33,718 nucleotides of DNA, taken from Candidatus Methanoxibalbensis ujae. Lineage in GTDB: Archaea > Halobacteriota > Syntropharchaeia > Alkanophagales > Methanospirareceae. How positions within the stretch are numbered: the stretch's first letter is position 1; each line of letters starts with the position of its first letter. Shown here piece by piece: positions 33,359-33,718 of this stretch. The stretch is taken from NCBI GenBank assembly GCA_026134085.1, contig JAOQIN010000018.1, positions 1 through 33,718 on the forward strand. The letters are read 5' to 3'. Under the pieces are notes generated by a model that ran no database searches, had not been told where the DNA came from, and saw nothing but the letters and a program-made list of their open reading frames with translations. The translations under genes were made by a program, and so were the position numbers.

Positions 33359-33560
33359 ACGATTTTAATCGGTTAAATACGGTTGTCAGGAGAGTTCATT
33401 GTTGCCGAGAATGCATCCATAAAGGAGGGTTGTTTGTGATAGCTTTCAGCAAAATTTTTTAAATTGAACATTCTATTAATGAGGCAGATAGCTCGGCGAC
33501 ATCCCGAACAGATGAGCGCCGAATCACAGCAGTGTGAGAGAGGAGTATAAGGTGGTAGAA
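33359..33560 (+). promoter_or_regulatory. Leader/promoter region of the ATPase gene
   Basis: It holds GATTTTAATCGGTTAAATAC at 33361-33380, partly like the precursor promoter box, a second TATA-like TTTTTTAAATTG near 33455, and an inverted repeat TCGGCG...CGCCGA at 33493-33522. Confidence 0.35.
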
Positions 33561-33718
33561 ATGGAATTAAAGATATTAAATTGGAGATGCATAGCAGATG
33601 AAAAAATAGAATTAAGCGAAAAAATCAATATATTCTTTGGAAAAAATTCCACAGGGAAATCCAGCGTCGCTTATGCGATTTATATGCTCGGTCGTTTGCA
33701 TGAAAAAGATCCAGAGAG
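33561..33718 (+). CDS. AAA/SMC-like ATPase, N-terminal fragment (runs off the window)
   Basis: Begins MELKILNWRCIADEKIELSE; then INIFFGKNSTGKSSVAYAIY gives the Walker A loop GKNSTGKSS preceded by the beta strand typical of RecF/OLD/SMC-type 'AAA-ATP-binding' proteins. SD GGTGG lies 5 bases ahead. The rest lies outside the window, so it cannot be told whether a TOPRIM nuclease (OLD/Gabija-type) or other domain follows. Its place beside a replication-protein scar is compatible with an accessory or defence region. Confidence 0.65.
   Translation, partial: MELKILNWRCIADEKIELSEKINIFFGKNSTGKSSVAYAIYMLGRLHEKDPE

Overview
The window reads as archaeal DNA from a methanogenic or methane/alkane-oxidising euryarchaeal lineage. 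It carries a methanogenesis marker 12 homologue and a UPF0280 (ApbE-like) protein, a CoFeSP-type [4Fe-4S] domain, COG1361-like surface proteins, TATA-type promoters, GGAGGTG Shine-Dalgarno sites and several probable leaderless genes. An ANME-1 or related relative would fit, but no rRNA or mcr gene is present to prove it. There are no tRNA, rRNA or CRISPR features.

Layout. Positions 1-850 hold a decayed TnpB transposase and a secreted-protein gene it appears to have truncated. Positions 850-3715 are a three-gene restriction-modification operon on the minus strand. Positions 4096-8266 hold a small ORF, a secreted GATase-like protein and a gingipain-type (C25) peptidase. Positions 8740-13462 hold a TnpB fragment, a Cache-HAMP receptor, a winged-helix protein, a zinc-finger protein and an E. 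coli-type YcaO. Positions 13463-16226 are a transposase scar followed by a secreted papain-like protease. Positions 16694-22648 are a peptide-modification gene cluster. Positions 22649-24300 are mostly degraded DNA. Positions 24406-28767 (+) hold an Fe-S domain protein, a FecCD/FecE ABC importer and methanogenesis marker 12. A frameshifted TnpB element with a recognisable omega-RNA-like 3' end (28785-30080) follows. After it come a surface protein, UPF0280, small ORFs, a phage replication-protein remnant and the start of an AAA ATPase at the right edge.

The most interesting part is 16694-22648. A MinD/ParA ATPase, a membrane M50 protease with a PqqD-like N-terminus and a radical-SAM/SPASM enzyme with its own PqqD-like N-terminus are translationally coupled. 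They are followed by a 73-aa precursor peptide with an NHLP/Os1348-type leader and a short core ending in Cys-Val-Ala-Arg-Tyr-Gly-Val. A geranylgeranyl-reductase-like flavoprotein and a class I isoprenoid-synthase-fold protein come next. The precursor has its own promoter and a GC-rich hairpin behind it. This looks like a RiPP pathway that joins radical-SAM chemistry to isoprenoid chemistry, possibly a lipidated peptide. I know of no described system with this gene set.

A second, genome-wide trait is the large number of short perfect or near-perfect tandem duplications (10-22 bp, two or three copies), nearly all between genes.
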